A stretch of 55,214 nucleotides of DNA from a virus. The position numbers and the translations under genes are program-made. Position 1 is the stretch's first letter. Each line of letters starts with the position of its first letter. Below, piece after piece: positions 39,663 to 48,461 of the stretch. The stretch spans positions 1 to 55,214 of IMG/VR virus record IMGVR_UViG_3300033571_020201. The stretch is one strand, 5' to 3'. The notes beneath the pieces are model-generated. The model had not been told where the DNA came from, ran no database searches, and worked only from the letters and a program-made list of their open reading frames with translations.

Positions 39663-40438
39663 TAGGTGAAATAGTAACATATGGTAAAGGATATACTTTA
39701 ACACCTGGAGTTAAAGTTTTTATTAGAAGTGCGGTAAAGACAGGTAACAAAGTTACAATTATTGGCTCGCAGTTAGGTAATGATATAAAAGATTTTGCAG
39801 AGGAGTATGGAGTTGCAATCTTTGATAGTGAAATACTTTCAAAAAAATATAATGTAAACGAATCACTTTCACCATACACTCTTAAAGTAATTTATTTTTA
39901 TCTATACTGCAAGCATGTATGTACATCTGAAAATGTCTATTTGTGTGATTTTACCGATATATATTTTCAGAAAAATGTCTTTGAATTAGTACAGAATGAT
40001 AAGACGTATGTAACTAGTGAAAATAAAATAATTGGTTCATGTCAAACAAATGCAACATGGATTAATATTTGTTATAATCACGATATCTTTAACTTGTTAA
40101 GAAAACACGAGATATTAAATGGCGGTAGTATTTTAGGAAAGCGAGAAGCTTGTATGTACTTGCTTGATGAAATGTGTAAAGATATGGGTAGTATAATTGC
40201 ACGTGTAGGCAATTATCAAAATATAGATCAAGCCTCTATGAATAAAGTTGTTTATTTTGATCAGTACAGTTATAACATTCTTAACAGTGGTCAAATATTG
40301 AACGCAGCTCATTCAATGGATTCGCACGTATCGTGTGTCGGTGATGTTTATACTATTGATGGTATAACACCGTTTGTTCTCCATCAGCAAGATGTTATTA
40401 AAAGTGTAGAAGGTAAATTGTATGATAGATTCGGTTGA
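39659..40438 (+). CDS. Glycosyltransferase-like protein (GT-A, uncertain family)
   Basis: 259 residues, GTG start coupled to the preceding stop. NVYLCDFTDIYFQKNVFELV near residue 100 has a D-x-x-D metal-binding pattern like that of GT8/nucleotide-diphospho-sugar transferases; NGGSILGKREACMYLLDEM follows as the acceptor segment. Context in the island supports the call. Confidence 0.65.
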   Translation: MIGEIVTYGKGYTLTPGVKVFIRSAVKTGNKVTIIGSQLGNDIKDFAEEYGVAIFDSEILSKKYNVNESLSPYTLKVIYFYLYCKHVCTSENVYLCDFTDIYFQKNVFELVQNDKTYVTSENKIIGSCQTNATWINICYNHDIFNLLRKHEILNGGSILGKREACMYLLDEMCKDMGSIIARVGNYQNIDQASMNKVVYFDQYSYNILNSGQILNAAHSMDSHVSCVGDVYTIDGITPFVLHQQDVIKSVEGKLYDRFG

Positions 40439-41165
40439 TGTTATAATTTTATCGTTAGTTACGAACGATGATTCGTTTAAAAAGACTCAGAAATGTATAG
40501 ATTCATATATTGATACTGCTGATGAATTAATTAGAAAAATCTATGTTGTAGAATCAAATGAAAATTTTTCTGGTAATTATAACCAGAAAAAGGTCGAGGT
40601 TATAAAGCCAGGTGTGGAATTTAACTATAATAAGTTTTACAATATAGCTTTAGAAAAGTGTACCGCGCAGTATGTAATGGGTCCTAATAACGATATAGAG
40701 ATCCAACCTAATTGTTTGCAAACTATTGTAAAAGAGTTTGAACAAAATAAAGAACTGTCTTCGATTTGTCCTATTGATAGAGACTGGCATAGACATACAA
40801 CGATGTACTTGCCTAATAATGAAAAACTATATTATGGATACGAGGTATCTCTTCATATGTTTGGCTGTGTATTTTGTTGTAGACGAAGCGTTTTTGAAAA
40901 GATCGGTTACCTAGACGAGGCATTTTATTTCTTCTATCAAGATAATGATTATGCTATGTGCCTAGAACGCAATAACTTATTACACGGTGTTCATACTGGG
41001 GCTCGTGTTAAACATATATCCGGCTTTTCAAATGAGAATGCGCCAGCGCGTTGCAAGTATACATCCGAAAATATGAATGCACAGGGAGATATTTTAGCTA
41101 AAAAGTGGAACAGCGAACCATTTAAATCTGGAGGTTATAAGCAATATAGAGATTATAAATTATGA
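40422..41165 (+). CDS. Glycosyltransferase family 2
   Basis: 247 residues. DVIILSLVTNDDSFKKTQKCIDSY, a YVMGPNNDIEIQPNCLQTIVKEF segment with NDIE in place of DxD, and a FEKIGYLDEAFYFFYQDNDYAMCLERN acceptor motif. It overlaps neighbours on both sides. Confidence 0.8.
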   Translation: MIDSVDVIILSLVTNDDSFKKTQKCIDSYIDTADELIRKIYVVESNENFSGNYNQKKVEVIKPGVEFNYNKFYNIALEKCTAQYVMGPNNDIEIQPNCLQTIVKEFEQNKELSSICPIDRDWHRHTTMYLPNNEKLYYGYEVSLHMFGCVFCCRRSVFEKIGYLDEAFYFFYQDNDYAMCLERNNLLHGVHTGARVKHISGFSNENAPARCKYTSENMNAQGDILAKKWNSEPFKSGGYKQYRDYKL

Positions 41166-42112
41166 AAAAAGTAGCATTTCACTCTAATCAACTAGGTATA
41201 AGAGGAACAGAGGTAGCACTGTATGATTACGCGTGTGGTAACGAAGATGTATTGAACAACAAATCTTATATCATATCAGATAAAAATAAAGACATGGTAG
41301 CTCTTCCAAAGTTTCGTGCTCGGTTTGAAGGTAGAATATTTCTGTATGATGATTTCGCAGAAGTTGAGGACTTCTTAAAACAAGAAGGTATCGAATATAT
41401 TTACTATATAAAAGCTGGTGACAATGATGGTAAGTTAGTAAGTAATGCAACAAATTTAGTTCATGCTGTATTTCAAAATTATACGCCTCATGGAGAAAAA
41501 TATGTATATATAGCGCAATGGTTAGCTAAAAAAATGTGCGGTGATAGTAGTAATTATGTTCCACATATTATATCTTTACCTGCACAGACAGCAAATATTA
41601 GAGAACTATTGAATATACCAGATGATGCAACGGTACTAGGTCGTCATGGCGGTTTAAATGAATTTGATTTTGAGTTTACAAAGCGTGCAATAGCAGAATC
41701 TCTTAATCTTCGCGGTGATTTGTATTATATTTTTATGAATACTACGCCATTTATTAACCATGACCGCGTAAAATTCATACAAGGTACGCACAATTTGCAG
41801 AATAAATCAAACTTTATTTGCTCGTGCGATGCTATGATACACGGAAGACAGCATGGCGAAACATTCGGTTTAGCGATAGGTGAATTTTTATATCACGATA
41901 AACCCATAATACTGTGTAAACATGGCTACGATCAAGGTCACCACTCTATGGTGCATACAGGCGGTCATTGGTATAGTGATTACGATAGCTGCTTACGTCA
42001 ACTGCTAAATTTTAGGAAAAATAATTTCGGGCCTGGTACCTACAAAAAATTAGTAAGTGAATATACAGCAGAAAACGTTATGAATAGTTTCAATTTAAAA
42101 TTTTTAGGGTAA
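41162..42112 (+). CDS. GT-B glycosyltransferase (GT4-like)
   Basis: 316 residues. VAFHSNQLGIRGTEVALYDYA is a GT4-like acceptor loop. VLGRHGGLNEFDFEF marks the second domain, and AMIHGRQHGETFGLAIGEFLYHDKPIIL is the donor-binding E-x7-E motif near residue 235. It shares 4 bases with the preceding gene. Confidence 0.8.
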   Translation: MKKVAFHSNQLGIRGTEVALYDYACGNEDVLNNKSYIISDKNKDMVALPKFRARFEGRIFLYDDFAEVEDFLKQEGIEYIYYIKAGDNDGKLVSNATNLVHAVFQNYTPHGEKYVYIAQWLAKKMCGDSSNYVPHIISLPAQTANIRELLNIPDDATVLGRHGGLNEFDFEFTKRAIAESLNLRGDLYYIFMNTTPFINHDRVKFIQGTHNLQNKSNFICSCDAMIHGRQHGETFGLAIGEFLYHDKPIILCKHGYDQGHHSMVHTGGHWYSDYDSCLRQLLNFRKNNFGPGTYKKLVSEYTAENVMNSFNLKFLG

Positions 42113-42137
42113 TATATAAAAATGAAAAATACTATAT

Positions 42138-42995
42138 TTGACAAAGGGAGACCACGTCGATTATCAAAATGATTGTTTATTGATAGGTTTAAAAGAAATG
42201 TTCGGTAGTGATGTCGTTGATTATAATAAGCAATTGCATAACTACGAATCGTATGACGAGCAAATGGCTAAGCAGTTGTATGGTATGGGTATGTCTGTCG
42301 CCAGAGTTTTACCTGACCTCGAGGTTGATAGAACAGATATTACATCTAAGATCAGAAATCATTATTACGATTATGTTATATACGGATCAATCTGGCGCTG
42401 TAATGATCACATCGATGAGATATTAAAATATTATAAGCCTCATGAGGTTATCGCTGTTGATGGAGAAGATGAGATTAATATACACAAGTCATTTAACGGG
42501 GGAGTTCAATACTTTAAAAGAGAGTTAGTGTATAGTCACGATAGATTAAACCCCATATCATTCAGTATACCTACATCAAAGGTTAATTTTAATAAAAGTA
42601 AAATTAAAGATAAGGCATATATAACCCCGCTCGACAGGTCTACATATATTTATAATAACGAGAAGGACTACTATAATGATTACAATGAAGCTAGATTCGG
42701 TGTAGCCGTTAAAAAGGCAGGGTGGGATTGTATGAGACACTATGAAATTATGTGTAATGGTTGCATACCATTATTTTTAGATATTGATAAGTGCCCTAGT
42801 TTAACTATGACAGATTTTCCTAAACAACTATGCCTGGATGCTTTACGCTTATATGCTAAGGAAGGACCTGTCAAAGCTTACGAAGAATTAATAGATAAAT
42901 TCGAAAATCACTTTAATCAGAATAATACAACGCTTAGAGTTGCAGAAAAATTTGTTAGAAAGATACAAGAATATGGAAAGATACGACATAATTAA
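42138..42995 (+). CDS. Putative glycosyltransferase, possibly frameshifted at its start
   Basis: 285 residues from a TTG at 42138. RFGVAVKKAGWDCMRHYEIMCNGCIPLFLDIDKCPSLTMTDFPKQL resembles the late, substrate-binding part of exostosin-like or GT-B sugar transferases. An ATG at 42122 opens another frame that reads MKNTIFDKG and then diverges; removing one G from the run at 42146-42148 joins it to this frame as MKNTIFDKGDHVDYQND. The natural start is therefore probably 42122. Confidence 0.65.
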   Translation: MTKGDHVDYQNDCLLIGLKEMFGSDVVDYNKQLHNYESYDEQMAKQLYGMGMSVARVLPDLEVDRTDITSKIRNHYYDYVIYGSIWRCNDHIDEILKYYKPHEVIAVDGEDEINIHKSFNGGVQYFKRELVYSHDRLNPISFSIPTSKVNFNKSKIKDKAYITPLDRSTYIYNNEKDYYNDYNEARFGVAVKKAGWDCMRHYEIMCNGCIPLFLDIDKCPSLTMTDFPKQLCLDALRLYAKEGPVKAYEELIDKFENHFNQNNTTLRVAEKFVRKIQEYGKIRHN

Positions 42996-43545
42996 TACAC
43001 TGATACGTAAGTATGGTTATAAATCATACTTAGAAATAGGTACACAACACGGCAATGCGTTTACTAAGATTGACATACCTCACAAAGTTTGCGTTGGCCC
43101 TGTTAAACGCTACGATCAACTGACATATGAAATGACATCAGATGAATTTTTCGCTAATAATAAAGAAAAATTCGATATTATATTCGTTGATGGGTTGCAT
43201 CTGGAAGAACAATGTTCGTTAGATATAAAAAATTCTTTAAAAGTGTTAAACAAAAACGGTACAATTGTTGTGCATGATTGTTTGCCGCACTGTGAAGAAT
43301 TTATTAAAGTTCAGTGGAATGGTACTGTCTTTAGGTCTATTATTGATTTAAGATATAATAACCCGAATGTTGTAATAGAAGTAGTTGATACAGACAATGG
43401 ATGCGGGGTCATAAGAAGAGGTAAACAGAGCTTGTATAATGCAGTAGATATTAATACAGCAAAAACTTACAGCTTTTTTGCAAATAATAGAGACGAACTA
43501 ATGAATGTAATATCTACTGACGAGTTTTTATTAAAATACTCATAA
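42973..43545 (+). CDS. SAM-dependent methyltransferase (class I)
   Basis: About 190 residues from ATG 42973; the frame opens at 42940. YKSYLEIGTQHGNAFTKI is the SAM-binding motif I, KFDIIFVDGLHLEEQC the motif II acidic/HLEEQ region typical of Methyltransf_24, and NGTIVVHDCLPHCEEF follows. Such genes often modify sugars or small molecules in glycan clusters. It is the last gene of the island. Confidence 0.8.
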   Translation: MERYDIINTLIRKYGYKSYLEIGTQHGNAFTKIDIPHKVCVGPVKRYDQLTYEMTSDEFFANNKEKFDIIFVDGLHLEEQCSLDIKNSLKVLNKNGTIVVHDCLPHCEEFIKVQWNGTVFRSIIDLRYNNPNVVIEVVDTDNGCGVIRRGKQSLYNAVDINTAKTYSFFANNRDELMNVISTDEFLLKYS

Positions 43546-43559
43546 GTAGTTAAAGTAGC

Positions 43560-43587
43560 TTGAAAAGTAATAATCGCATTATATTAT
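43560..43587 (+). promoter_or_regulatory. Early/middle promoter for DUF366 copy 2
   Basis: TTGAAA (43560-43565), 16-base spacer, TATTAT (43582-43587), 6 bases to ATG. Confidence 0.55.
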
Positions 43588-43593
43588 ATTGAT

Positions 43594-44175
43594 ATGATAA
43601 TTGAACAACCTATCTACAATGGAGATCTGATTCATAAACGCTTTGCTTATAAGTACTTTAAGAAAGATGTTGCACCTTGTGGTAATATCGTATCGTTTAG
43701 AGCGCCAATGTTTGTAAGTGACAATCTTATCGACCTCGAGGATCTACTAACTAAAGATTATATCTATAGTGATGATGCAGTTAATTTCTGCTGGGAGATT
43801 CCGAATATGTGCCCTGCTGGTGCTGTAGCATTTCAACGTCTTTTGAATACCGGTATTGCAAATATCCTTGCAGGTCTTATTAGAAAGCCTATTGAGATGA
43901 AGGGCGATGATTTGATGGTACACGATAAGTTTATTGGTTCAGATAAAACGGAACGCGAGGTTGGTAAAGTGAGTGTATCTATTACCTACTCAAAAGACGG
44001 TGTAGCTATTGGTCATACTGGAATTAATATTAATGCCGGTAAGAAAGCTCCTGGATTCGCATATAATACTCATCTAACTGACGAAGGCGTTAAAGAGCTT
44101 CAATTAGCAGTAATCGAGTATTTCAACCGTGAAGTTGCTGATATTTTTGTAGCCACGTCTAAGGTGATTGTATGA
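43594..44175 (+). CDS. DUF366 family protein, copy 2
   Basis: 193 residues, the same length as copy 1 and very similar throughout (FRAPMFVSDNLIDLEDLL, MKGDDLMVHD, KVSVSITYSKDGVAIGHTGINI). Both copies end in the same ATSKVIV and overlap the next gene by 4 bases. Function unknown. Confidence 0.75.
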   Translation: MIIEQPIYNGDLIHKRFAYKYFKKDVAPCGNIVSFRAPMFVSDNLIDLEDLLTKDYIYSDDAVNFCWEIPNMCPAGAVAFQRLLNTGIANILAGLIRKPIEMKGDDLMVHDKFIGSDKTEREVGKVSVSITYSKDGVAIGHTGININAGKKAPGFAYNTHLTDEGVKELQLAVIEYFNREVADIFVATSKVIV

Positions 44176-44552
44176 ACTTCTTTACATTAATACAGAACCT
44201 CTTATTTAAACCTGTAAAGAAAGACGATGTAACAGCTGAAGAAATTCAGCTGTTCGTCCCTTTTATGATTAATAGGTGGTTGTCATTTTCTGACAAGTCG
44301 AAAGCAGTATTTGTTAATCATACGCTCAATAAGTTTTCAGGGTTGTTTGATGATAAAGTAGAACTGTATAAGCTGTATGATAACCTAATTCCGAAATCAA
44401 GGTTTAAACGTATACAGTATGTTAAAAAGGTAAAGAAGGACGAAGAAGCTAAAACAGAGGATGAGCTACTTTTTATTCAAGCAAAAAATAACTGCTTATC
44501 TACAAGAGAGTTAAAAATGTATATGGCATTATCTGAAACTGCTTGTAAATAG
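44172..44552 (+). CDS. Putative clamp-loader small subunit, gp62-like
   Basis: 126 residues. FMINRWLSFSDKSKAVFVNHTLNK and YDNLIPKSRFKRIQYVKK match the conserved pattern of phage gp62-type proteins (FMVxxxLS...N, then L..P..KR). gp62 partners gp44 to load the gp45 clamp. T4 gp62 is longer (187), and gp44/gp45 are not in this window, so this is a family-level call. A broken paralogue is at 37046-37324. Confidence 0.55.
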   Translation: MNFFTLIQNLLFKPVKKDDVTAEEIQLFVPFMINRWLSFSDKSKAVFVNHTLNKFSGLFDDKVELYKLYDNLIPKSRFKRIQYVKKVKKDEEAKTEDELLFIQAKNNCLSTRELKMYMALSETACK

Positions 44553-44559
44553 TCTTATA

Positions 44560-44952
44560 ATGCCTGCTGATATTGATATTATTAAACCAACAAAGAGTCT
44601 TATTGACCTTTCCGCCGTCCAATCTGGAGACTTTGGTCTCGATGATTTTGAATTAAGCTTCTTGTTCGATGATATTATTCTTGTTGAGTATATCGACATG
44701 GCTGAAACAGGCGAGGTAATGAGAAATGGTTTGTATATACCAACAAACGCTCTTACTAAAGCGTGGCGTAAAGCTGTTGTTATTTTGACAGGTCCGAATA
44801 TAAAATATGTTAAGAAAGATGATATTGTCATCTTCCCTAACAATCTCGGTGTAACTGTTGCTAATATTGACATTACCGGTCACGGGAAAATTAAGAGTGG
44901 TATCTTCCTTAACGAAAGCAGAGTGTTTGGTATTTGTAAGAAGAAGCAGTAA
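44560..44952 (+). CDS. Putative GroES-like co-chaperonin (gp31 type)
   Basis: 130 residues. FDDIILVEYIDMAETGEVMRNGLYIPTNALTKAWRKAVVILTGPNIKYVKKDDIVIFPNNLGV follows the GroES fold order: strand, mobile loop region, GxxIP, a VxxVGP-like turn and a dome element. T4 gp31 helps GroEL fold gp23. A weak TGTAAATA late-like element lies 8 bases upstream. Head-assembly function is likely but not proven. Confidence 0.55.
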   Translation: MPADIDIIKPTKSLIDLSAVQSGDFGLDDFELSFLFDDIILVEYIDMAETGEVMRNGLYIPTNALTKAWRKAVVILTGPNIKYVKKDDIVIFPNNLGVTVANIDITGHGKIKSGIFLNESRVFGICKKKQ

Positions 44953-44954
44953 TT

Positions 44955-45326
44955 ATGGATGTAGGTACATTAGAATCTCTTTTACTTAGCAATGTACTAG
45001 ATGTACGCTTTGTAAGACGTAGACCTATTAAAGGTAAACCACTTACAAGGCGTATGCTTTGTACAAAGAGCTATGATTTACTCAATACTACAAATGGTAA
45101 GGTTGTTTTAAACTACAGGCCCCCGAAAAACGGTCATCAATTTAGCGAAAATAAGAAAGGTGCATTAGTAGTTTGGGATATTCTAATGCAAGATTACAGG
45201 GTCGTTTCTACAGAGAATGTACAAATTATTAACACTATTCCTGCAAATAATGATTTTTGGGAATACTTTAACAAAAATATCTTTGTTTTAAATACTGAGC
45301 AAAAGATTAACTTTATGGATTCATGA
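44955..45326 (+). CDS. Hypothetical DUF2693-like protein
   Basis: 123 residues, 2 bases after the GroES-like gene. DVRFVRRRPIKGKPLTRRMLCTKSYDLLNTTNGKVVLNYRPP, then VVWDILMQDYRVVS, fits small beta-rich proteins found in aquatic T4-like phages. No catalytic residues are apparent. Confidence 0.6.
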   Translation: MDVGTLESLLLSNVLDVRFVRRRPIKGKPLTRRMLCTKSYDLLNTTNGKVVLNYRPPKNGHQFSENKKGALVVWDILMQDYRVVSTENVQIINTIPANNDFWEYFNKNIFVLNTEQKINFMDS

Positions 45327-45664
45327 GTATCGATTATTACAGCGAAAAACTACAAAAGCTCCTTCAGTCTAATGTTGTTATAAAGTGCAACAAGAAGACG
45401 CTTAGATCTGGTGTTATAAAATTGTTTAACATTAAACAATACTTTATCAAGTTTTATATCCAAACAGATAAAAAAGAAGAGAAAGTTTTAGAGTTGCCGT
45501 ATCCGTTTCTCATACAAGAAAACGAGAGAGGTGTAACGCTTAATTATCATCTAACATCTCTCTCAAATAATCATAAGGAGATGAATAAGTTACTCAATAG
45601 TATTAACGCGAGTAGCAGCAATAAAATTTATAATAATATTATCACTATTACTACTGTAAACTAA
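45323..45664 (+). CDS. Hypothetical protein, 113 residues
   Basis: Overlaps the previous gene by 4 bases. Lys-rich N-terminal half, Asn/Ser-rich C-terminal half. No family recognised. It lies just before the DinG-like helicase. Confidence 0.55.
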   Translation: MSIDYYSEKLQKLLQSNVVIKCNKKTLRSGVIKLFNIKQYFIKFYIQTDKKEEKVLELPYPFLIQENERGVTLNYHLTSLSNNHKEMNKLLNSINASSSNKIYNNIITITTVN

Positions 45665-45688
45665 ACGAACTAGGCTATAATCATATTA

Positions 45689-47329
45689 ATGAGTGTAGAC
45701 CTTCTCAATTCCTTTCCAGAAAAGTTTAAGCCTAGTAAATCGCAAGTCAAGTTACTTTCTAGTATAGAAGATGCCTTTAAGTCAGGTGTAAAGTTTGTTG
45801 TGTGTAGTGCGCCAACAGGATCAGGTAAATCTTTCATATCAAAGACACTAGGCAATGCTGCTAACCAAGCTAGTGATAAATTTACTGATCTAGTTAATAG
45901 TTATAAGATCTTTAAGCGTGGACCTGGGGGTGATTATGCTTACGAAGATGCAATTTATGAAGAAAAACCATTTGGTGCATTTGCCCTCACTTTAACTAAA
46001 GCACTTCAAGATCAGTACAAAGAGTTATTTACAGACTCGGGTATGCTTAAAGGTAAAGTAAACTACCAGTGTACTTATGATAATGACTTTACTGTCGAGC
46101 ACGCTCCGTGTGTACATATTAGAGCAATCAGAGATATGTGCTGGGAAAAGAATACATGCCCGTATTATGTCAATCGTAATAATGTAATAACGAGTAACTT
46201 TTCTGTACTTAACTATAATATGTTTTTTTCTCTGCCTGACCATGTTAAGCGTAGAGAGTATATTATCTGCGACGAAGCATCTGAAATCGAAGATATGCTC
46301 GTTAAAGAGTTTTCGTGTGAAATCGTTTTTGATGTATTGAAGCGATCAAAGATTGACGTTCCGTCTGTTCCGCTATCGACGGAATATGATAAGATTAATA
46401 GGTGGGTAAATACGCTTACTAATAGAGTAGGTGATAGACTAGATGATGTTACTGCTAAATTGAGCGATAAAGATCTTAAAACGAGTGCAGTTCAATCAGC
46501 AATTAGAATCGAGTTCGATGTATTAACAAAGCTTCATAACAAGCTTAAGACACTACTAGCTACATGGCATGATAGTGAGTATGTTGTAGATCGATTTGAT
46601 AAAGGTATTCGGTTTATACCTCTAAAGGTAGATAAGTTAGCTGAAAAGATCTTTAAGTTTGCTGATAAAATTGTATTGATGTCTGCAACTATTATTGACC
46701 CTGCTAGCTTCTGTAAGACACTGGGTATTAAAGATTACAAATATATTGAAGCTGATTCTACATTCGACCCTGAAAAGGCACCTATATACATAACTACAAA
46801 AGTAAAATTAAACTACAACAACTTACAGACAAACCTACCAGGTATCATTAAGCAGATTCAAACGATCTGCGATATGCATCCGAATGATAAAGGTATTATC
46901 CATACACAGACAAATGCTATTACAGCTGCATTAAAAGGTAAGTTGCGTAATAAAAGAATGCTTTACAGAGAGGCAGGTGTACGTAATGAAGAGATTCTAG
47001 ATGTACATTACAATACAGACGAGCCAACTATTCTTGTTTCGCCTAGTATGTCTCATGGTGTTGACTTAAAAGGAGACTTAGCTAAGTTTCAAATTATTAT
47101 CAAAGCGCCATACTTACCAATTGCAGATAAACGCATCGAACGTCTTATGAAAGAGGACTTTAGCTGGTATCAGAATAAGATGTTAAGTTCGTTTATTCAA
47201 GCTTGTGGACGGGGTGTTAGATCTAAAGATGATAGTTGTGTAACATATGTTATGGATGGTGCTATTGCTGAGGCTATCATGAGAGCGAAAAGTAAAGTAC
47301 CTAAATACTTTCTAGACCGTTTCATGTAG
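45689..47329 (+). CDS. DinG/XPD-like SF2 helicase
   Basis: 546 residues. Walker A APTGSGKS is at residues 41-48, EYIICDEASE (DEAx box) near 194, IVLMSATI near 330, and a SFIQACGRGVRS motif VI near 508. Between Walker A and the DEAS box, four Cys (near residues 127, 140, 150 and 156) match the position of the Fe-S cluster in DinG/XPD helicases. It may unwind DNA or R-loops. TATAAT lies 7 bases upstream with a weak -35 (CTGTAA). Confidence 0.8.
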   Translation: MSVDLLNSFPEKFKPSKSQVKLLSSIEDAFKSGVKFVVCSAPTGSGKSFISKTLGNAANQASDKFTDLVNSYKIFKRGPGGDYAYEDAIYEEKPFGAFALTLTKALQDQYKELFTDSGMLKGKVNYQCTYDNDFTVEHAPCVHIRAIRDMCWEKNTCPYYVNRNNVITSNFSVLNYNMFFSLPDHVKRREYIICDEASEIEDMLVKEFSCEIVFDVLKRSKIDVPSVPLSTEYDKINRWVNTLTNRVGDRLDDVTAKLSDKDLKTSAVQSAIRIEFDVLTKLHNKLKTLLATWHDSEYVVDRFDKGIRFIPLKVDKLAEKIFKFADKIVLMSATIIDPASFCKTLGIKDYKYIEADSTFDPEKAPIYITTKVKLNYNNLQTNLPGIIKQIQTICDMHPNDKGIIHTQTNAITAALKGKLRNKRMLYREAGVRNEEILDVHYNTDEPTILVSPSMSHGVDLKGDLAKFQIIIKAPYLPIADKRIERLMKEDFSWYQNKMLSSFIQACGRGVRSKDDSCVTYVMDGAIAEAIMRAKSKVPKYFLDRFM

Positions 47330-47337
47330 ACTAAATA
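47330..47337 (+). promoter_or_regulatory. Late promoter ACTAAATA
   Basis: Two bases from the consensus, ending 5 bases before the GTG start at 47343. Confidence 0.5.
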
Positions 47338-47342
47338 GTCTT

Positions 47343-48449
47343 GTGAAAAATAAATCGTTCTTCTTCGAAATAAAAGACATCATGACGCAGTTTGTCGCTG
47401 CGTTTGATGACTGTGTTATTTCAAGATATAACAAAAATAGAGTCGAGCAAGAGCAGATCGAAGTACGCTATGTGTTCAAACCAAAAGAACGGGTTATATA
47501 TGATATTGTAAATAAGGCTCAAAATTTAACGCTACCTGTTGTTGCTGTAAATATTACTGGTATATCTCGAGACCCATCTCGTGTTTTTAATAAGCTAGAA
47601 CCTACATATCTACCTCTTGCGTACCCTGGTGGTAATTTAAAGTCTTCAAAACTACTACAACCTGTACCTGTAAATATAACAGTGTCGTTCTCTATACTGA
47701 CAAAGTATTTGTTAGATATGGATCAGATACTAAGCAACTTTATACCGTATTCAGATCCATATATTATATTATCGTGGCTAGTACCTACAGAGTTAGGCCT
47801 ACCTAATACAGAAATAAGAACTGAAGTATTGTGGTCAGGAGACATATCGCTTACAACGCCAATTGAAACTACATACTCTGATCAATTTCAAGTTGCAGCT
47901 GATACAACATTTACAATCAAGGCGTGGCTGTTTAAGCAAGAGCAAGAGCCTGAAGGTATAATATATCGTATTAATAATAACTTCCACACTGTTGGTACAG
48001 GTCAAATATTCAATTTGATTAACCCTTACAAGGTTCTAAGCTCGTACGAAACCACAGATGTCGTTACTGTTTCAGGTTCACCGGGTATAACTAATTTATT
48101 TTATACAATGTCTGGTACTACAGTTCCAGTAACAACACCAATTACGATACAGCGGGATCGAGATAATCAGTTTATTATATGGGGTAAGAACTTTGAATAT
48201 AGTACGAGTTTTTACTTGAGTAGCAATAAACCGAATTTCTTTAGTAATTATACACAGTTAAGTACCTTCTATAATCCTTTAATTAGTGCTTATAATGTAG
48301 ATAACTATACAAGTATATTAAATAGTAATATAGCTACTATCTACATGCCAATGAGTACACTGTCTGCTACAGGTGATATTGTTATTGTAGCTGCAAATGA
48401 TGTAGGTTGGGCAGCAACAAGTAATGGATATGTTGTAACTGTTGACTAA
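47343..48449 (+). CDS. 15: Tail sheath stabilizer, gp15-like, with C-terminal extension
   Basis: 368 residues (T4 gp15: 272), GTG start. The first 200 residues match gp15: IEVRYVFKPKERVIYDI, LPVVAVNITGIS, PVPVNITVSFSILTKYLLDMDQILSNFIPYSDPYIILSW. gp15 caps the tail tube and sheath. Residues 200-368 are an added beta-rich domain rich in Thr, Ser and Asn, perhaps immunoglobulin-like. It lies directly before portal rather than in the T4 13-14-15-16 order. Confidence 0.75.
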   Translation: MKNKSFFFEIKDIMTQFVAAFDDCVISRYNKNRVEQEQIEVRYVFKPKERVIYDIVNKAQNLTLPVVAVNITGISRDPSRVFNKLEPTYLPLAYPGGNLKSSKLLQPVPVNITVSFSILTKYLLDMDQILSNFIPYSDPYIILSWLVPTELGLPNTEIRTEVLWSGDISLTTPIETTYSDQFQVAADTTFTIKAWLFKQEQEPEGIIYRINNNFHTVGTGQIFNLINPYKVLSSYETTDVVTVSGSPGITNLFYTMSGTTVPVTTPITIQRDRDNQFIIWGKNFEYSTSFYLSSNKPNFFSNYTQLSTFYNPLISAYNVDNYTSILNSNIATIYMPMSTLSATGDIVIVAANDVGWAATSNGYVVTVD

Positions 48450-48452
48450 ATA
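48445..48452 (+). promoter_or_regulatory. Late promoter ACTAAATA
   Basis: It contains the gp15 stop codon and ends 9 bases before the portal ATG. Confidence 0.45.
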
Positions 48453-48461
48453 ACATAACAA

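Noticed and set aside
47329-47340. Terminator made by GACTA-AA-TAGTC
   Set aside because: Stem too short and AT-rich without a T-run; the motif is better explained as a late promoter.
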